32,728 bases of DNA from an uncultured Acetatifactor sp. (lineage in GTDB: Bacteria; Bacillota; Clostridia; Lachnospirales; Lachnospiraceae). A program made the translations under genes and the position numbers. This document shows, piece by piece, positions 12,101 to 20,928 of the stretch. Position 1 is the first letter of the stretch. Each line of letters begins with the position of its first letter. The notes under the pieces are model-generated. The model ran no database searches, was not told the origin of the DNA, and worked only from the letters and a program-made list of their open reading frames with translations. Where the stretch lies: assembly GCA_910584865.1 (NCBI GenBank), contig CAJUCE010000043.1, forward strand, positions 2,989-35,716. Reading direction: 5' to 3'.

Positions 12101-12961
12101 ATCACCAACGAGGAGACCGGCGAAAATAAGGCGTATTTGATTCCCTATGGATCTCGAATCAAGGTATTGGACGGGCAGCTGTTGGAGGCAGGAGACGAGC
12201 TTACGGAAGGTAGTGTAAATCCTCATGATTTGCTGAAGATCAAGGGGATCCGTGCCGTACAGGATTATATGCTTCGTGAGGTGCAGCGTGTGTACCGTCT
12301 CCAGGGTGTGGATATCGCGGATAAGCATATTGAAGTGATCGTGCGTCAGATGTTGAAGAAGGTCCGTATCGAGAATAGCGGAGATACGGAATTCCTGCCG
12401 GGCACATTGGTGGATGTATTGGATTATGAGGATATGAACGAAGCCCTTTTTGCAGAGGGAAAGGAACTGGCAGATGGGAAGCAGGTTCTGCTGGGAATTA
12501 CGAAGGCGGCACTGGCCACCAATTCTTTCCTGTCGGCAGCATCCTTCCAGGAGACTACCAAGGTGTTGACGGAGGCGGCCATCAAGGGTAAGGTGGATAA
12601 TCTGATCGGTCTGAAGGAGAACGTGATTATCGGTAAGCTGATTCCGGTGGGCACCGGTATGAAACGCTACCGCAATATCCGGCTGAACACGGATGAGGTG
12701 GAAACCATCGCTTTCGATGAAGGGATGGAACATTCCATGGAAGAGAGTTATTCAGAGGAAGAGACAATAGCCTTTGATGAAGACGGTGCTTATGAGGAAA
12801 GCATGACGGAAGAGGCGGAAGCCTTTGACCGGACGCAGGATTTGGACGAAGATATGCAGCCGGATGCCCTGGAAGATCCGGATGAAATGGATGATGCCGA
12901 AATGCTGGAAGCGGATCCGGATGATGCAGAGGATTTTGCCGTAATGGGAAGCGCGGAATAA
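9143..12961 (+). CDS. rpoC: DNA-directed RNA polymerase subunit beta'
   Basis: This encodes 1272 aa of the beta' subunit, which carries the catalytic magnesium site. The N-terminal zinc ribbon (CHCGKYKKIRYKGVVCDRCG), the catalytic NADFDGDQMAVHLPL, the bridge-helix and trigger-loop region (MADSGARGSNQQ; GEPGTQLTMRTFHAGG) and the second zinc site (CRSHVGICAKCYG) are all present. ATG 9143 follows GAAGGGAG with 9-nt spacing; an in-frame GTG lies at 9134. From about residue 1185 the protein ends in an acidic tail, including a repeated ETIAFDE motif. Confidence 0.97.
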   Translation: MSETKNEATAYQPMTFDAIKIGLASPEKIREWSHGEVMKPETINYRTLKPERDGLFCEKIFGPNKDWECHCGKYKKIRYKGVVCDRCGVEVTKSSVRRERMGHIELAAPVSHIWYFKGIPSRMGLILDLSPRVLEKVLYFASYIVLDPGESGLDYKQILSEKEYQDARDTYGNKFRVGMGAEAIKELLQAIDLDADAEELRAGLKDSSGQKRARIIKRLEVIEAFRESGNKPDWMVMDAIPVIPPDIRPMVQLDGGRFATSDLNDLYRRIINRNNRLKRLLELGAPDIIVRNEKRMLQEAVDALIDNGRRGRPVTGPGNRALKSLSDMLKGKTGRFRQNLLGKRVDYSGRSVIVVGPELKIYQCGLPKEMAIELFKPFVMRELVAKGISQNIKNAKKLVDKMDTQVWDVLEEVIKEHPVMLNRAPTLHRLGIQAFEPILVEGKAIKLHPLVCTAFNADFDGDQMAVHLPLSVEAQAECRFLLLSPNNLLKPSDGGPVAVPSQDMVLGIYYLTQERPGALGEGKFFKNVNEAILAYENKYCTLHSRITVRVSKKNEAGELVTGNVESTLGRFIFNEILPQDLGFVDRSIPENFLKPEVDFHVDKKGLKQILEKVINTHGASRTAEVLDDVKSIGYKYSTQAAMTVSISDMTVPEKKPEMLAQAQATVDKISVNFRRGLITEEERYRAVVETWNETDKELTEVLLAGLDKYNNIYMMADSGARGSNQQIKQLAGMRGLMADTMGRTIELPIKSNFREGLDVLEYFMSAHGARKGLSDTALRTADSGYLTRRMVDVSQELSIREVDCSEGRTEIPGITVKAFMDGKETIESLKDRITGRYSCEDIYDKDGEMIVKHNHMITPSRAARILSAGVDEKGNPIEAVKIRTILTCRSHVGICAKCYGANMATGEAVQVGEAVGIIAAQSIGEPGTQLTMRTFHAGGVAGDDITQGLPRVEELFEARKPKGLAIIAEFGGRAELRDTKKKREVLITNEETGENKAYLIPYGSRIKVLDGQLLEAGDELTEGSVNPHDLLKIKGIRAVQDYMLREVQRVYRLQGVDIADKHIEVIVRQMLKKVRIENSGDTEFLPGTLVDVLDYEDMNEALFAEGKELADGKQVLLGITKAALATNSFLSAASFQETTKVLTEAAIKGKVDNLIGLKENVIIGKLIPVGTGMKRYRNIRLNTDEVETIAFDEGMEHSMEESYSEEETIAFDEDGAYEESMTEEAEAFDRTQDLDEDMQPDALEDPDEMDDAEMLEADPDDAEDFAVMGSAE

Positions 12962-13012
12962 GTGCACCCTATATAATAAGAAATAAAAAACGATAAAACG
13001 TTTTACAGAGAA

Positions 13013-13052
13013 AGCAAGAGGGTGTGGTTGAAAAGATCAGCACCCTCTTGCT
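13013..13052. terminator. Perfect 12-bp stem-loop after rpoC
   Basis: AGCAAGAGGGTG (13013-13024) and CACCCTCTTGCT (13041-13052) form a perfect stem with a 16-nt loop. It lacks a downstream T run on the plus strand, so it is a probable rather than typical transcript end. A weak promoter (TTGAAA 13028, 18 bp, TGTAAT 13052) overlaps it and could serve the next gene. The remainder of 12962-13198 shows nothing else. Confidence 0.55.
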
Positions 13053-13198
13053 GTAATAGAATAAAGACTTCTACGCGGCAAACTTTAAAGCGAAGAGGAG
13101 CCGGCGGATTGGAGTCGGCGAAAGAAGATCGGGAATGAAGGCAATACAGGACAGAACAGCCGGACAGGACAGAGGGTTGGAGGGAGCGGAGGTAAGCT

Positions 13199-14053
13199 AT
13201 GAAGATTCTGGTAACGGGCGTAAAGGGACAGTTGGGATATGATGTGGTAAAGGAGCTGAATGGACGGGGCATAGAGACGGTGGGCGTGGATATCGAAGAG
13301 ATGGATATTACGGATCCGTTCAGTGTGGATCGTGTGATAAAGGAAGCCGCGCCGGATGCGGTGATTCACTGCGCGGCTTTCACAGCGGTGGACGCAGCCG
13401 AGGAGAATGAAGCGCTGTGCCGCAGGGTGAATGCAGAGGGACCCCGGAATATCGCAAAGGTCTGCAGAGAGCTGGATGTCAAGATGATCCAGATCAGTAC
13501 GGACTATGTTTTCGGCGGGGAGGGGACTCATTTCTGGAAACCGGAGGATGCCTGTGATCCGCAGAGCGTGTATGGACGGACCAAGTATGAGGGAGAGATT
13601 GCGGTGCGGGAGATTCTGAACAAATACTTTATCGTCCGCATCGCCTGGGTCTTCGGTATCAATGGCAAAAACTTTGTCAGAACCATGCTGAACCTGGCAA
13701 AAACCCATGATACCATTCGTGTCGTCAACGATCAGTTCGGATCGCCCACCTATACCTATGATCTGGCGAAGCTGCTGGCGGATATGGTGGTTACGGACAA
13801 ATACGGCGTTTATCATGCAACCAACGAAGGAATCTGTTCCTGGTATGAATTTGCCTGCACGATTTTCAAAGAGGCAGGAGTGGATGTAAAGGTAGTGCCT
13901 GTGACGACGGCAGAATATGCGGCCAAGGCAAAACGCCCGGCTAATAGCCGTATGGACAATAATAAGCTGACGGAGAACGGATTTCACAAGCTGCCTGCAT
14001 GGCAGGATGCCCTGGCCAGGTATGTGCTGATGCTGAAGGCGCAGGAGGCATAA
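13199..14053 (+). CDS. rfbD: RmlD-like dTDP-4-dehydrorhamnose reductase
   Basis: This is a 284-aa extended SDR protein. The N-terminal Rossmann motif GVKGQLG (residues 7-13), the STDYVFGG segment, the catalytic YGRTK (YxxxK) and DQFGSPTYTYDLA are typical of RmlD/RfbD, which makes dTDP-L-rhamnose with NAD(P)H as the last step of the pathway. GGAGGT precedes the ATG. The other rml genes are not beside it, so the exact substrate is inferred from family resemblance; a related nucleotide-sugar reductase cannot be excluded. Confidence 0.85.
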   Translation: MKILVTGVKGQLGYDVVKELNGRGIETVGVDIEEMDITDPFSVDRVIKEAAPDAVIHCAAFTAVDAAEENEALCRRVNAEGPRNIAKVCRELDVKMIQISTDYVFGGEGTHFWKPEDACDPQSVYGRTKYEGEIAVREILNKYFIVRIAWVFGINGKNFVRTMLNLAKTHDTIRVVNDQFGSPTYTYDLAKLLADMVVTDKYGVYHATNEGICSWYEFACTIFKEAGVDVKVVPVTTAEYAAKAKRPANSRMDNNKLTENGFHKLPAWQDALARYVLMLKAQEA

Positions 14054-14094
14054 TTCGGTTGTACTGCATTTCATGATAAGGAGTTGGTTGATCG

Positions 14095-14841
14095 ATGCTG
14101 CTGAAAGTGGCGATCTGTGAGGATGACCCTACACAGGCGAAAAATGTGAGGCGTATGGTGGAAGACTGGGGAGAGGCGAGAGGACAGAAGACGACGGTCT
14201 ATCCCTATGCAGGCTGTGAAGCTTTCCTTATGGACTGGATGGAGTGTATGGACTATGACCTGCTCCTGCTGGATATCGATCTGGGCGGCGGCATGAACGG
14301 TATGGAGCTGGCCAGACATATCCGGCGGAAGGATAGGGGGATTACCATCGTATTCCTCACGGGGCTGCCGGAGTACATGAGCCAGGGATATGATGTACAG
14401 GCACTTCATTTTCTGGTGAAGCCGGTGGCGGAAGGGCGGTTGCGGGATGTTTTGGACAGGGCGGCGGCAACGGTTTCGAAAAAGGAGAGTTTTCTGTTTC
14501 TGGAGACGGAAGCGGAAGCAGAGAGAATACCGATGAGCCGCATCGTCTATGCGGAAGCCTTTTCTCATACGGCAGCTTTGTACCTGACTCCGGAGAAAGC
14601 CGGGGAAAGTCTTTGTTGCCGGGAGGCGAAATTGTGCCTGGGCGATTTGGAGGAGAGACTGTCGGGTACGTTTTTTTTGCGGTGCCATCGTTCCTATCTG
14701 GTGCATTTGCCCTATGTCCGCAGGATTGACAGGAATGAGGTGTTCCTTGAGTATGGCGCTTCCGTTCCCGTGAGCAGGGGAAAGAGGGCGCAGCTGTATC
14801 AGGCGTTTCTGGAATATCACAGGGGAGCAGAAGAATCATGA
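14095..14841 (+). CDS. LytTR-family response regulator (AgrA/VirR-like)
   Basis: This is a 248-aa two-domain regulator. The receiver domain (1-125) has acidic ED(D) at 9-11, the phosphoacceptor Asp60 in LLLLDIDL, a Thr in FLTG and Lys in LVKPV. The C-terminal LytTR DNA-binding domain (about 145-240) shows FLRCHRSYLVHLPYVRRI and VPVSRGKR. Such regulators act with GHKL kinases, often in peptide sensing. AAGGAG (14078-14083) is upstream. The next gene is a GHKL kinase 72 bp on, so the two likely work as a pair. Confidence 0.93.
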   Translation: MLLKVAICEDDPTQAKNVRRMVEDWGEARGQKTTVYPYAGCEAFLMDWMECMDYDLLLLDIDLGGGMNGMELARHIRRKDRGITIVFLTGLPEYMSQGYDVQALHFLVKPVAEGRLRDVLDRAAATVSKKESFLFLETEAEAERIPMSRIVYAEAFSHTAALYLTPEKAGESLCCREAKLCLGDLEERLSGTFFLRCHRSYLVHLPYVRRIDRNEVFLEYGASVPVSRGKRAQLYQAFLEYHRGAEES

Positions 14842-14913
14842 GAGAAAAATCCTGCGTGAAATACAGGATGAGGAAAGGTTCGTTGGAGGAGAGGTGAGGA
14901 ACAGGAGTAGGTT

Positions 14914-15582
14914 ATGTTTGAAGGGATACACAGGCGCATTGCCGAGAGAAAACTGGGGTCCCGGCACGCCCTGATGGAAACACATTATGAGGAAGTCCAG
15001 GCAATGTACCAACAGATGCGTACCTGGCGGCATGATTTTAAGAATCATCTTCAGGTGATGAAGGCTCAGCTGGACATGGGCGAATATCAGGAGCTGTCCG
15101 AATATATCCTGAAACTGGACGAGGAGCTGGCCCGGGTCAGCAAGGTGATCGAGACAGGAAACCTGGCTTTGGATGCCATATTGAACAGCAAGATCGCCAT
15201 GGTGAGGGCCAGGGGGATTGATGTGAATGTGAAAGTAGTCCTGCCGGCAAAACTGTCTGTGGCGGATTATGATCTCTGTGTGCTTCTGGGGAATCTCCTG
15301 GACAATGCCATAGAGGGGTGCGAGAGCCAGAAGGAGGGAGAAGATCGTTTTCTGCGCATTTATATCGGGATGCTGAAGGAGCAGCTTTATCTGTCTGTGG
15401 CAAATTCCCATGATATTAAAATGAAGAAGGAGGGGAGCCGCTACCGTTCCACCAAAGCGCCGGATCGGGGGCTGGGAATGCTGAGCATTGACAGCATTGC
15501 GGCCAGATATCACGGGTATGTGAACCGTCAGAGCGATGAGAGCGCTTTTGTCACGGAGGTGCTGCTGCCGCTAAAGGGGTGA
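14914..15582 (+). CDS. GHKL histidine kinase, cytoplasmic (no membrane domain)
   Basis: This is a 222-aa protein with the AgrC-type kinase core: a coiled region, the H-box TWRHDFKNHLQVM (phosphoacceptor His about residue 40), the N-box LLGNLLDNAIEG, and the G-box DRGLGMLSI. AgrC-family sensors normally carry five to seven transmembrane helices in front; here the frame opens only about 35 residues before the H-box. It may be a truncated sensor or a soluble kinase that takes its input from elsewhere. Its ATG follows AGGAG. The TGA is followed in the same frame by a remnant of another gene. Confidence 0.88.
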   Translation: MFEGIHRRIAERKLGSRHALMETHYEEVQAMYQQMRTWRHDFKNHLQVMKAQLDMGEYQELSEYILKLDEELARVSKVIETGNLALDAILNSKIAMVRARGIDVNVKVVLPAKLSVADYDLCVLLGNLLDNAIEGCESQKEGEDRFLRIYIGMLKEQLYLSVANSHDIKMKKEGSRYRSTKAPDRGLGMLSIDSIAARYHGYVNRQSDESAFVTEVLLPLKG

Positions 15583-16308
15583 GGCCGTAAAGGCGGTACT
15601 TATGAGGCTCTCAAGGTTTATATCGATCAGAATTTTGACGGGCTGAAGGAAGATATTGTCACGATGCTGGGCAACGGGCGCTGCAAAGTGAATCCCGAGA
15701 AGTTCCAGAATGATATGACGACTTTTTCATCAAAGGATGATATTTATGTATTGTTAATCCATCTGGGATATTTGACTTTTGACAAAAACACCAGTGAAGC
15801 ATTTATTCCGAACCTGGAGATATCCCAGGAATTTCTGAAGGCGATGGACGGGCCGGACTGGAGCGGGATACAGCAGGCTCTCAAGCGTTCTTCTGACTTG
15901 CTGAAAACTACATGGGCTCTGGATGGGAATTCCGTGGCGGAGGGCATAGCTGCTATCCATGACGAGACGGCATCGATTTTGAAGTATAATGATGAAAATT
16001 CATTGAAATGTACTGTGCTCGTGGCTTACTACAGTACCAGAGCCTATTATCTGCCGCCTAATCTGGAACTGCCTTCGGAGAAAGGGTATGCCGATATTGT
16101 CTATTTGCCCAGGAAAAATACGGATCATCCGGCGCTGCTGATTGAACTGAAGTGGAATCATTCCGGACAGGGCGCCATCATGCAGATCAAAGAGAAGCAT
16201 TACGCCCAATGGGTGAAAGAATATACCGGCGATATTTTATTGGTCGGGATAAATTATGACGAGGATGAGGGGCACGAATGTCTGATAGAGAGGTATAAAA
16301 TGCAGTAA
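15583..16308 (+). pseudogene. 3' remnant of an AAA-ATPase-like / PD-(D/E)XK protein
   Basis: From 15583 the frame reads GRKGGTYEALKVYIDQNFDG and continues through FQNDMTTFSSKDDIYVLLIHLGYL, then YADIVYLPR and ALLIELKWNHS to a TAA at 16308. This matches the C-terminal half of the AAA-ATPase_like/PDDEXK_9 family abundant in Clostridia and Bacteroidetes. The D...ExK nuclease-like residues are kept. The Walker-motif half is missing and the frame starts immediately after the GHKL stop with no ribosome binding site. A 214-aa piece from ATG 15664 could be translated, but this is most simply a truncated gene. Confidence 0.75.
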
Positions 16309-16718
16309 GGGACATTCATAGAATAAAAGTGGACCATAGAGTAAAGAGCATTTCATAAAGTAAGAGCATTCCGAATTATTTGAACAGGTCTGATGAAACG
16401 GAGCTGCTGTAAGCGAAGTGGCATTTTGTATAAGGCATTGGTGGGTTTTGTATGCCTTCGCTACGGCACCTCCCTTTTTTACAATTCGCGTTTCCACGCA
16501 TACCATTCAGGGAAAAATCCACAAAAACGAAAAGAATAATGTAAAATAAAGGCAGTGGCAGACAATCCGCAGGGCCGGCGCTCCATACAGGACGGATTCC
16601 TCCAATTTTCCAGGGCTGTACAGGTTCCTGATCCACTGGCTGGAGCGGGCTGTCACCCATGCGGATATATGCTGCCAGACAGGCAAAGGGTTTTATATGG
16701 CGAGGAGGGAGCATTGAT
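16309..16718. other. 410-bp gap, no gene seen
   Basis: It opens with a short tandem repeat (three units of 18-19 bp, CATARARTAARAG-like, at 16317-16334, 16335-16353 and 16354-16372). I see no convincing promoter or coding frame in the rest. A few short frames on both strands lack ribosome binding sites and family resemblance. Confidence 0.5.
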
Positions 16719-18692
16719 GTGAATAAAGAAGAGTTAAACGAAAAGACAACTAAGAAAGAAACGGAACACAGTCTCATCAGCAATTACTGGTTTCTCTATA
16801 AAGGATTTTTCAGGAACAGCAGATGGAATATCCTTTTTACTGCCATGATCATAATCGGGGGACTGGCATCCACCTATTTGGGACTGTATATTCCGAAAAC
16901 AGCGGTAGCCCTGGTGGCGGAGAAGGCTTCGGTAGGAAGGCTGGTGGGGACGCTGTTTGGGATGGAGCTGATCTTTTACCTGTTTTGGCAGAGCCAGTCC
17001 GTGGGGGATTATCTGATCAGCAACCCAGGCCTGAAATACCGGCATGTGCTGGAGGAGCGGATCCTGGAGAAAATCTGCCGCACCCCCTACAGCAATCTGG
17101 AGGATTCCGAGTACAAGAAGATGATCAGCCAGGCCCAGCAGCTTTATTATCATTGGGACAGAGATGCCAGGACATGTATCTGGGATTCCCTTTATCTGCT
17201 GCATCTGCTGATCACAATCCCTGTCACATCCGGGCTGTTGGTCACGCTGCACCCTGCGGTAATCCTGGTGATGGCAGCGGGAACCTGGCTGCAGTATCAG
17301 GCAGGAAAGCGTTCCCTTGCCTGGGAGAAGAAGCACAGGGACACCTGGATTCCCCTGGAGCGGAAGAGCAGCTATATCTCCGAGCGGATGGGAAATTTCT
17401 CCTATGTGAAGGATATGAGGCTGTACGCGGCGGACCGTTGGCTTCTGCCCAAGTATAAGGGGCTGCTGGGGGAGCGCAGGAGATGGAAGAAAAAGCAGCG
17501 CCTCCAGGCGGCATCCATGGGGCTTTTGGGTAAGCTTGTAGAGATGATAAAACAGGCGTTTGTATACGGTTTCCTGATCTGGGGTGTACTGGAAGGACGG
17601 GTGAAGCCGGATGATTTCGTCCTGTATGTGGGGCTGGCGCTGAGTCTGAGTTATACGCTGTCGAATGTTTCCGGAGCGCTGAGGGATGTTCGGGAAGACG
17701 AATTATCTATTGCAGATTACCGTAAAATGATGGAGCGCCCGGATACGCGCAGGAGCGAAGAGCCTGAAGAACGGAAAGGCGACTTCGGGGAAAGATCGCC
17801 TGAGGTCCGGACGGACAGCTCTATTCCTTATGGATCGGCAGGGGAGTTCTCCCGGATTCCCGAAGGACAGGCTCCCGGCATTACCTTTTCCCACGTATCA
17901 TTCCGGTATTACGGAGCCCGGGAGGACGCGCTTAAGGATGTGGACATTACCATCCGCCCGGGGGAGAAAATCGCCCTGGTGGGGCTCAACGGCGCGGGCA
18001 AGACAACCCTGATCAAGCTGCTCTGCGGCATGTATGAGCCTACGGAGGGAGAAATTTTGCTGGACGGAAAAACGTCAACCAGATGGAGCCTGGAAGAATG
18101 GTATCAGATGTTCTCAGTGGTATTTCAGGATACGGGGGTGCTTCCTGCCACTATTTTAGAGAATGTAGCGGCCTGTGCCCCGGAGGAGGCGGATCGGAAG
18201 CGGGTGCGGGAGTGTCTGGATCAGGCCGGACTTTTGGAGAAGGTAGAGAGTCTGCCCCACGGTATGGATACCTATGTGCAGAAGGAGATATTTCGGGAAG
18301 GAGTGAACTTGTCCGGCGGGGAGACGCAAAAGCTTCTTCTGGCCAGAGCCATTTACCGGGAGGTGCCCATCCTGGTGCTGGATGAGCCTACGGCAGCCCT
18401 GGATGCCATTGCGGAAAACCAGCTTTATCAGAAATATAACGAGCTGACCAGGGGCAGGACATCCCTGTTTATCTCCCACCGGCTGGCAAGCACGAGGTTC
18501 TGTGACAGGATCATAATGCTGGAGGGCGGCCATGTCGTGGAGCAGGGCAGCCATGAGGAACTGATGGAGAAAAAGGGTATTTATTATCAGCTGTTCCAGG
18601 TTCAGAGCCATTATTATCAGAAGGACAGGGCGGAAGGGTTTTCATCTCAGATGGATCCCGCATGGGAGGTGAGCGGTTATGTCAGTAACTGA
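16719..18692 (+). CDS. ABC exporter half-transporter (TMD-NBD), first subunit
   Basis: This encodes about 657 aa: an N-terminal exporter transmembrane domain (about 30-330) and a C-terminal ATPase with Walker A GLNGAGKT (about 421), a Q-loop in VVFQDTG, signature LSGGE (about 530) and Walker B ILVLDEPTAALD. It probably pairs with the next gene to export a lipid, drug or peptide. GTG 16719 is chosen because AGGAGG (16703-16708) is suitably placed; the longer frame from 16659 has no such site. A charged, repeat-like linker of about 45 residues (about 345-390) joins the TMD and NBD and is absent from the partner. Confidence 0.9.
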   Translation: MNKEELNEKTTKKETEHSLISNYWFLYKGFFRNSRWNILFTAMIIIGGLASTYLGLYIPKTAVALVAEKASVGRLVGTLFGMELIFYLFWQSQSVGDYLISNPGLKYRHVLEERILEKICRTPYSNLEDSEYKKMISQAQQLYYHWDRDARTCIWDSLYLLHLLITIPVTSGLLVTLHPAVILVMAAGTWLQYQAGKRSLAWEKKHRDTWIPLERKSSYISERMGNFSYVKDMRLYAADRWLLPKYKGLLGERRRWKKKQRLQAASMGLLGKLVEMIKQAFVYGFLIWGVLEGRVKPDDFVLYVGLALSLSYTLSNVSGALRDVREDELSIADYRKMMERPDTRRSEEPEERKGDFGERSPEVRTDSSIPYGSAGEFSRIPEGQAPGITFSHVSFRYYGAREDALKDVDITIRPGEKIALVGLNGAGKTTLIKLLCGMYEPTEGEILLDGKTSTRWSLEEWYQMFSVVFQDTGVLPATILENVAACAPEEADRKRVRECLDQAGLLEKVESLPHGMDTYVQKEIFREGVNLSGGETQKLLLARAIYREVPILVLDEPTAALDAIAENQLYQKYNELTRGRTSLFISHRLASTRFCDRIIMLEGGHVVEQGSHEELMEKKGIYYQLFQVQSHYYQKDRAEGFSSQMDPAWEVSGYVSN

Positions 18693-20544
18693 GAAGAAGG
18701 AAAAAGGGAAGATCAGGAAAATCTTGCGGATCTATAAGCGGGCGTTCGGGATTCTGCACAGGGAATTCGGCGGCTACATGGGAGCGGCAATTATGGAGTG
18801 GGTGATATGGACCTGCAGGCCTTATTGGTCTATCTGGTTTTCGGCAAGGCTTCTGGACGAGATGTTTGGAAACAGGTCTGCCGAGACACTGATTCTGTAT
18901 GCGGCGCTGCTTCTCGGCGGTACGCTGGTGTTGGATTTTTGCGGGGAATTTCTTGGAGTCCTGGCGGATCACAAGAGGTTCGAGTTTGGGGAGAAGCAGA
19001 ATATGATCTTTGCCAGAAAGATGATGGAGCTGGACTACGGCCTGTTGGAGGAGGAGAAGACCCACATGCTTTTGAAACGGGTGGTGCGCGAAACCTTTAA
19101 TGACGGGAAAAATCTGGAGGCCATACGGAGATGTCTGCCGGAACTTTTAAGCAGCTTTGTGGGGATGGGACTGTCTGTTGCCATGGTGTGGGAGCTTTTG
19201 TTGAGGACGCGTGATTACGGGCTCTTCACAGTGCTTTTCGTGGTGCTGGCGGCTTTGGGGATCTGGATCAGCGGAAGATGCACGGCTGCCAGCAACAGGG
19301 CTGCATTGGAGAAAGACCGGACTATCAGCGAGAACTGCGTTCAGAGGGACTGCTATCTGGATTATTTTAATCAGTACGAGAGAGGGAAGGAGATCCGCAT
19401 CTTCCGGATTGGCAGACTGATGATCGACAGGCTGCTGGCAACCCATCATTTTAACGACAGGGCGTTGGACAGGTGTGCCTGTAAAACCGTTCCCCTAAAC
19501 GTAATCTCCGGATTTACCCAGAAGTTCACAGTGGCCCTGACCTATTGTCTGACAGGTTTCGCGGCGCTTATGGGGCGGATTACGGTGGGTGGCATGACCC
19601 AGTACACCCAGAGCATTGACCGGTTTATCCAAAATATGAAATCCTGCTGGGGGGATGCGGTAGTGCTGTGGTTCAACGCGGATTATCTGGAACGGTATTT
19701 CGAATACCTGGATATGCCCAGTCAGATGAAAAAGGGCTGCCTGCCGGTGGAGAAGCGGGTGGACGGGGAGTATAGGATTGCTTTCGAGCATGTATCCTTT
19801 TGCTATCCGGGCAGTGAGACTTACGCCCTGAAGGATATCAATATGGAATTTACCATGGGGGAGAAGATGGCAGTGGTGGGCATGAACGGTAGCGGCAAGT
19901 CCACTTTTATCAAACTGCTGTGCCGTCTCTATGATCCCACGGAAGGGGTGATCACTATGAATGGCATCGATATTCGGCGCTATGATTATCAGGAGTACTT
20001 GAGCCTGTTCTCTGTGGTTTTCCAGGACTTCAAGCTGTTTTCCTTTACCCTGGGGGAAAATGCAGCGGTGTCGGAAGCGTATTCGGAGGAGAAGGTCCGG
20101 GATGCCCTGGAGAAGGCGGGGCTGGAGGAATTCCTGAAGCATCAGGAGAAGGGCCTGTCAACCATTCTTTACCGGGATTTTGACAATGACGGGGTGGAGG
20201 TGTCTGGCGGAGAGGCCCAGAAGATCGCGTTGGCAAGAGCCGTGTACAAGGGAGCGCCCTTTGTGCTGTTGGATGAGCCCACGGCTGCCCTGGATCCGAA
20301 AGCGGAGTATGAGATTTACAAACGGTTCAATGACCTGGTAGCGGATCGGACTACGGTGTACATTTCCCACCGTATGTCTTCCTGCAGATTCTGCGGGGAT
20401 ATCGCGGTATTTCATGAAGGCCGGATGGTACAGCGGGGAACCCATGAGTCCCTGATGGCGGAGACTCATGGGAAGTATTATGAGCTGTGGACGGCCCAGG
20501 CACAGTATTATCAGGAAGGGCAGGGCGGCGCCGGCGGAGCGTAA
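18679..20544 (+). CDS. ABC exporter half-transporter (TMD-NBD), second subunit
   Basis: This is a 621-aa half-transporter overlapping the previous gene by 14 bp, which implies translational coupling and a heterodimer. The transmembrane domain covers about 20-320. The ATPase has Walker A GMNGSGKS (about 401), VVFQDFKLF, signature VSGGEAQK (about 507), and Walker B FVLLDEPTAALD. Both NBDs retain the Glu after Walker B, so neither site is obviously degenerate. The substrate cannot be told from the sequence. Confidence 0.9.
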   Translation: MSVTEKKEKGKIRKILRIYKRAFGILHREFGGYMGAAIMEWVIWTCRPYWSIWFSARLLDEMFGNRSAETLILYAALLLGGTLVLDFCGEFLGVLADHKRFEFGEKQNMIFARKMMELDYGLLEEEKTHMLLKRVVRETFNDGKNLEAIRRCLPELLSSFVGMGLSVAMVWELLLRTRDYGLFTVLFVVLAALGIWISGRCTAASNRAALEKDRTISENCVQRDCYLDYFNQYERGKEIRIFRIGRLMIDRLLATHHFNDRALDRCACKTVPLNVISGFTQKFTVALTYCLTGFAALMGRITVGGMTQYTQSIDRFIQNMKSCWGDAVVLWFNADYLERYFEYLDMPSQMKKGCLPVEKRVDGEYRIAFEHVSFCYPGSETYALKDINMEFTMGEKMAVVGMNGSGKSTFIKLLCRLYDPTEGVITMNGIDIRRYDYQEYLSLFSVVFQDFKLFSFTLGENAAVSEAYSEEKVRDALEKAGLEEFLKHQEKGLSTILYRDFDNDGVEVSGGEAQKIALARAVYKGAPFVLLDEPTAALDPKAEYEIYKRFNDLVADRTTVYISHRMSSCRFCGDIAVFHEGRMVQRGTHESLMAETHGKYYELWTAQAQYYQEGQGGAGGA

Positions 20545-20805
20545 GTGTGTCAGCGTTTCCTTTCGGCAATTCCGGACCAGACGTTTCCAGGTAGAGCCCG
20601 CATTACAGTATTCCTGTTTCCGTTTTGGGAGGATATCTATGTCCAGGACATGGAACGAAAGCAGGATAAAGAGGAGGCACAGGATACCTGCCGGGTACTG
20701 CGGGAGACCTATGAGGAATGGGGATATCAGATCCTGACGGTACCTTTCGGAACGCCTGAGGAGAGGGCAGAGTGGATTGCCGGGAGGACGCAGTCGTTGG
20801 TGTGA
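20545..20805 (+). pseudogene. Probable C-terminal remnant of an AAA_28-type ATPase
   Basis: Up to 86 codons starting with a GTG that abuts the preceding TAA, in the same frame. The part from RARITVFLFPFWEDIYVQD through GYQILTVPFGTPEERAEWI resembles the C-terminal end of small NadR/Ttd14-like AAA_28 ATPases (PPW-EIYV-D-ER followed by VP-GTVEER). The Walker A half is absent. No ribosome binding site is evident. It could be a short coupled peptide, but a decayed gene is more likely. Confidence 0.5.
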
Positions 20806-20928
20806 AGGCAGCGCAAAGGATATGGGGGCAGTGGTGCAGGATGCGGGCCGACGGGAGTGAAGGAGGCTTGTGGAGCATATTTTGCAGGATTTGTAATATT
20901 TTTATGGGAATTTTGGGCAAAAATATAC

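Noticed and set aside
11459..12733. Long open frame antisense to rpoC
   Set aside because: Same reason: a mirror of rpoC codon use, with low-information His/Leu-rich translation.
13085..14074. Antisense frame over the RmlD-like gene
   Set aside because: The plus-strand gene has clear family motifs; the antisense frame has none.
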